The notes beneath the pieces are model-generated. The model saw only the letters and a program-made list of their open reading frames with translations, had not been told where the DNA came from and did no database searches. Shown here one piece after another: positions 12,772-13,445 of a stretch of 13,445 bases of DNA (the stretch's first letter is position 1; each line of letters opens with the position of its first letter). The stretch is taken from positions 1 through 13,445 of the forward strand of contig JAUVQP010000022.1 in the NCBI GenBank assembly GCA_030598075.1, given 5' to 3'. The DNA comes from Miltoncostaeaceae bacterium. Its GTDB lineage: Bacteria > Actinomycetota > Thermoleophilia > Miltoncostaeales > Miltoncostaeaceae. The translations under genes were made by a program, and so were the position numbers.

Positions 12772-13445
12772 GCACCGTCCGCCTCGGCCATCTGTACCCC
12801 CGCGAGATGAACATCTACGCGGATCGCGGAAACATCGCGGTCTTTCGCGCGCGGCTCCGCTGGCGCGACCACGATCTCGACGTCACACCGATTGGGCTCT
12901 CCGATGCGATCGACCCCGCGGCGCACGACCTCTTCTACCTGGGGGGCGGGCAGGACCGCGACCAGGCGATCGTGGCGGTGGACCTCTGCGTCCTGAAGGC
13001 CGACGCCCTCGTCGAGTCGATCGCGGGCGGCGCGGCGCTCCTCGCCGTCTGCGGCGGGTACCAGCTGGCCGGACACGGCTACACCGACGCGGCGGGTGGG
13101 CGTATGCCCGGCTTGGGCATCTTGGACGCCGATACGGTGGCGGGAGACGGCAGGCTGATAGGCGATCTCGTCATCGAGGCCGAGCTCGACGGAGAGCGGC
13201 GGACGCTCGTCGGCTTCGAGAACCACGTCGGGCGAACGCGGGTGGGTCCGAGATCGCGGGCCCTGGGCCGAGTCGTGTCGGGTCACGGCAACAACGGCGA
13301 GGACGGTGCCGAGGGAGCGGTCAGCGGTCGCGTCGTCGGCACGTACCTGCACGGCCCACTGCTTCCGAAGAATCCGTGGCTCGCGGACATCATCATCGGC
13401 TGGGCGATCGAGCACCGCACCGGCATGCGTCCGAATCTGTCGCCC
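12768..13445 (+). CDS. gatD: GatD, glutaminase subunit of lipid II isoglutaminyl synthase (3' end beyond window)
   Basis: A class I (CobB/CobQ-type) glutamine amidotransferase that supplies ammonia to MurT. My translation gives 226 residues with no stop before the right edge; homologues are only slightly longer, so little is missing. The family pattern is clear: LYPREMNIYADRGNI at 9-23, YLGGGQDRDQ at 57-66, the nucleophile C95 in AVCGGYQLAGHG, R129 in GDGRLIGD (matching the substrate-binding Arg of staphylococcal GatD), GFENHVGRT at 149-157, and catalytic H195 in GTYLHGPLLPKNP. The ATG overlaps the stop of the methyltransferase gene (ATGA). In most known genomes gatD follows murT directly; here one gene separates them. 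Confidence 0.94.
   Translation, partial: MSTVRLGHLYPREMNIYADRGNIAVFRARLRWRDHDLDVTPIGLSDAIDPAAHDLFYLGGGQDRDQAIVAVDLCVLKADALVESIAGGAALLAVCGGYQLAGHGYTDAAGGRMPGLGILDADTVAGDGRLIGDLVIEAELDGERRTLVGFENHVGRTRVGPRSRALGRVVSGHGNNGEDGAEGAVSGRVVGTYLHGPLLPKNPWLADIIIGWAIEHRTGMRPNLSP

Overview
The window is GC-rich chromosomal DNA from a bacterium whose gene set fits a high-GC Gram-positive-type lineage. The markers are an actinobacterial-type inositol-phosphate synthase, a WhiG/FliA-type sigma factor, an Rpf-like transglycosylase, the lipid II amidation pair MurT/GatD, and promoters placed so that mRNAs would start at or beside the start codon. Actinomycetota or a Chloroflexota class (for example Limnocylindria-like) both fit; the sequence alone does not let me choose. 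It is mostly housekeeping DNA: no tRNA, rRNA, CRISPR array, intact transposon or phage gene was seen, and every stretch over 300 bases is covered by a gene.

Layout. 1-1711 (minus): a serine-recombinase-like protein with key catalytic residues missing, overlapped by 4 bases with a membrane-anchored DUF4097 beta-strand protein, then the first 27 codons of a possible further gene leaving the left edge. 1699-1731: a compact palindromic regulatory region between this operon and the divergent ino1. 1775-2920 (plus): ino1. 2949-2978: a strong hairpin between convergent genes. 2989-4897 (minus): a CaCA-family Na+/Ca2+ antiporter, then a FliA/WhiG-type sigma factor. 5029-6018 (plus): a secreted coiled-coil protein with an Rpf-like lytic domain. 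6050-6225: a sigma-70-type promoter and a hairpin-rich leader ahead of the primary sigma factor gene (6226-7308). 7347-8965 (minus): an NrtR-like Nudix/winged-helix regulator, a two-helix membrane protein and YqgE. 9010-9933 (minus): a metallo-beta-lactamase-fold hydrolase. 9961-13445 (plus): rpiA, murT, a SAM methyltransferase and gatD (cut by the right edge), tightly packed with overlapping or nearly touching ends.

How the genes relate. The rpiA-murT-methyltransferase-gatD run looks like one transcription unit. MurT and GatD together amidate the D-glutamate of lipid II, so a methyltransferase between them is the most suggestive context in the window. Cell-envelope themes recur: inositol phosphate for phosphatidylinositol or thiols, peptidoglycan amidation, a peptidoglycan-cleaving enzyme and an anchored envelope protein. 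Two sigma factors of different groups are also present. The most unusual items are the apparently inactive recombinase-like protein facing ino1 across a palindrome, the structured sigA leader with two mutually exclusive pairings, and the methyltransferase inside the murT/gatD unit. None is proven to be a new system from sequence alone.
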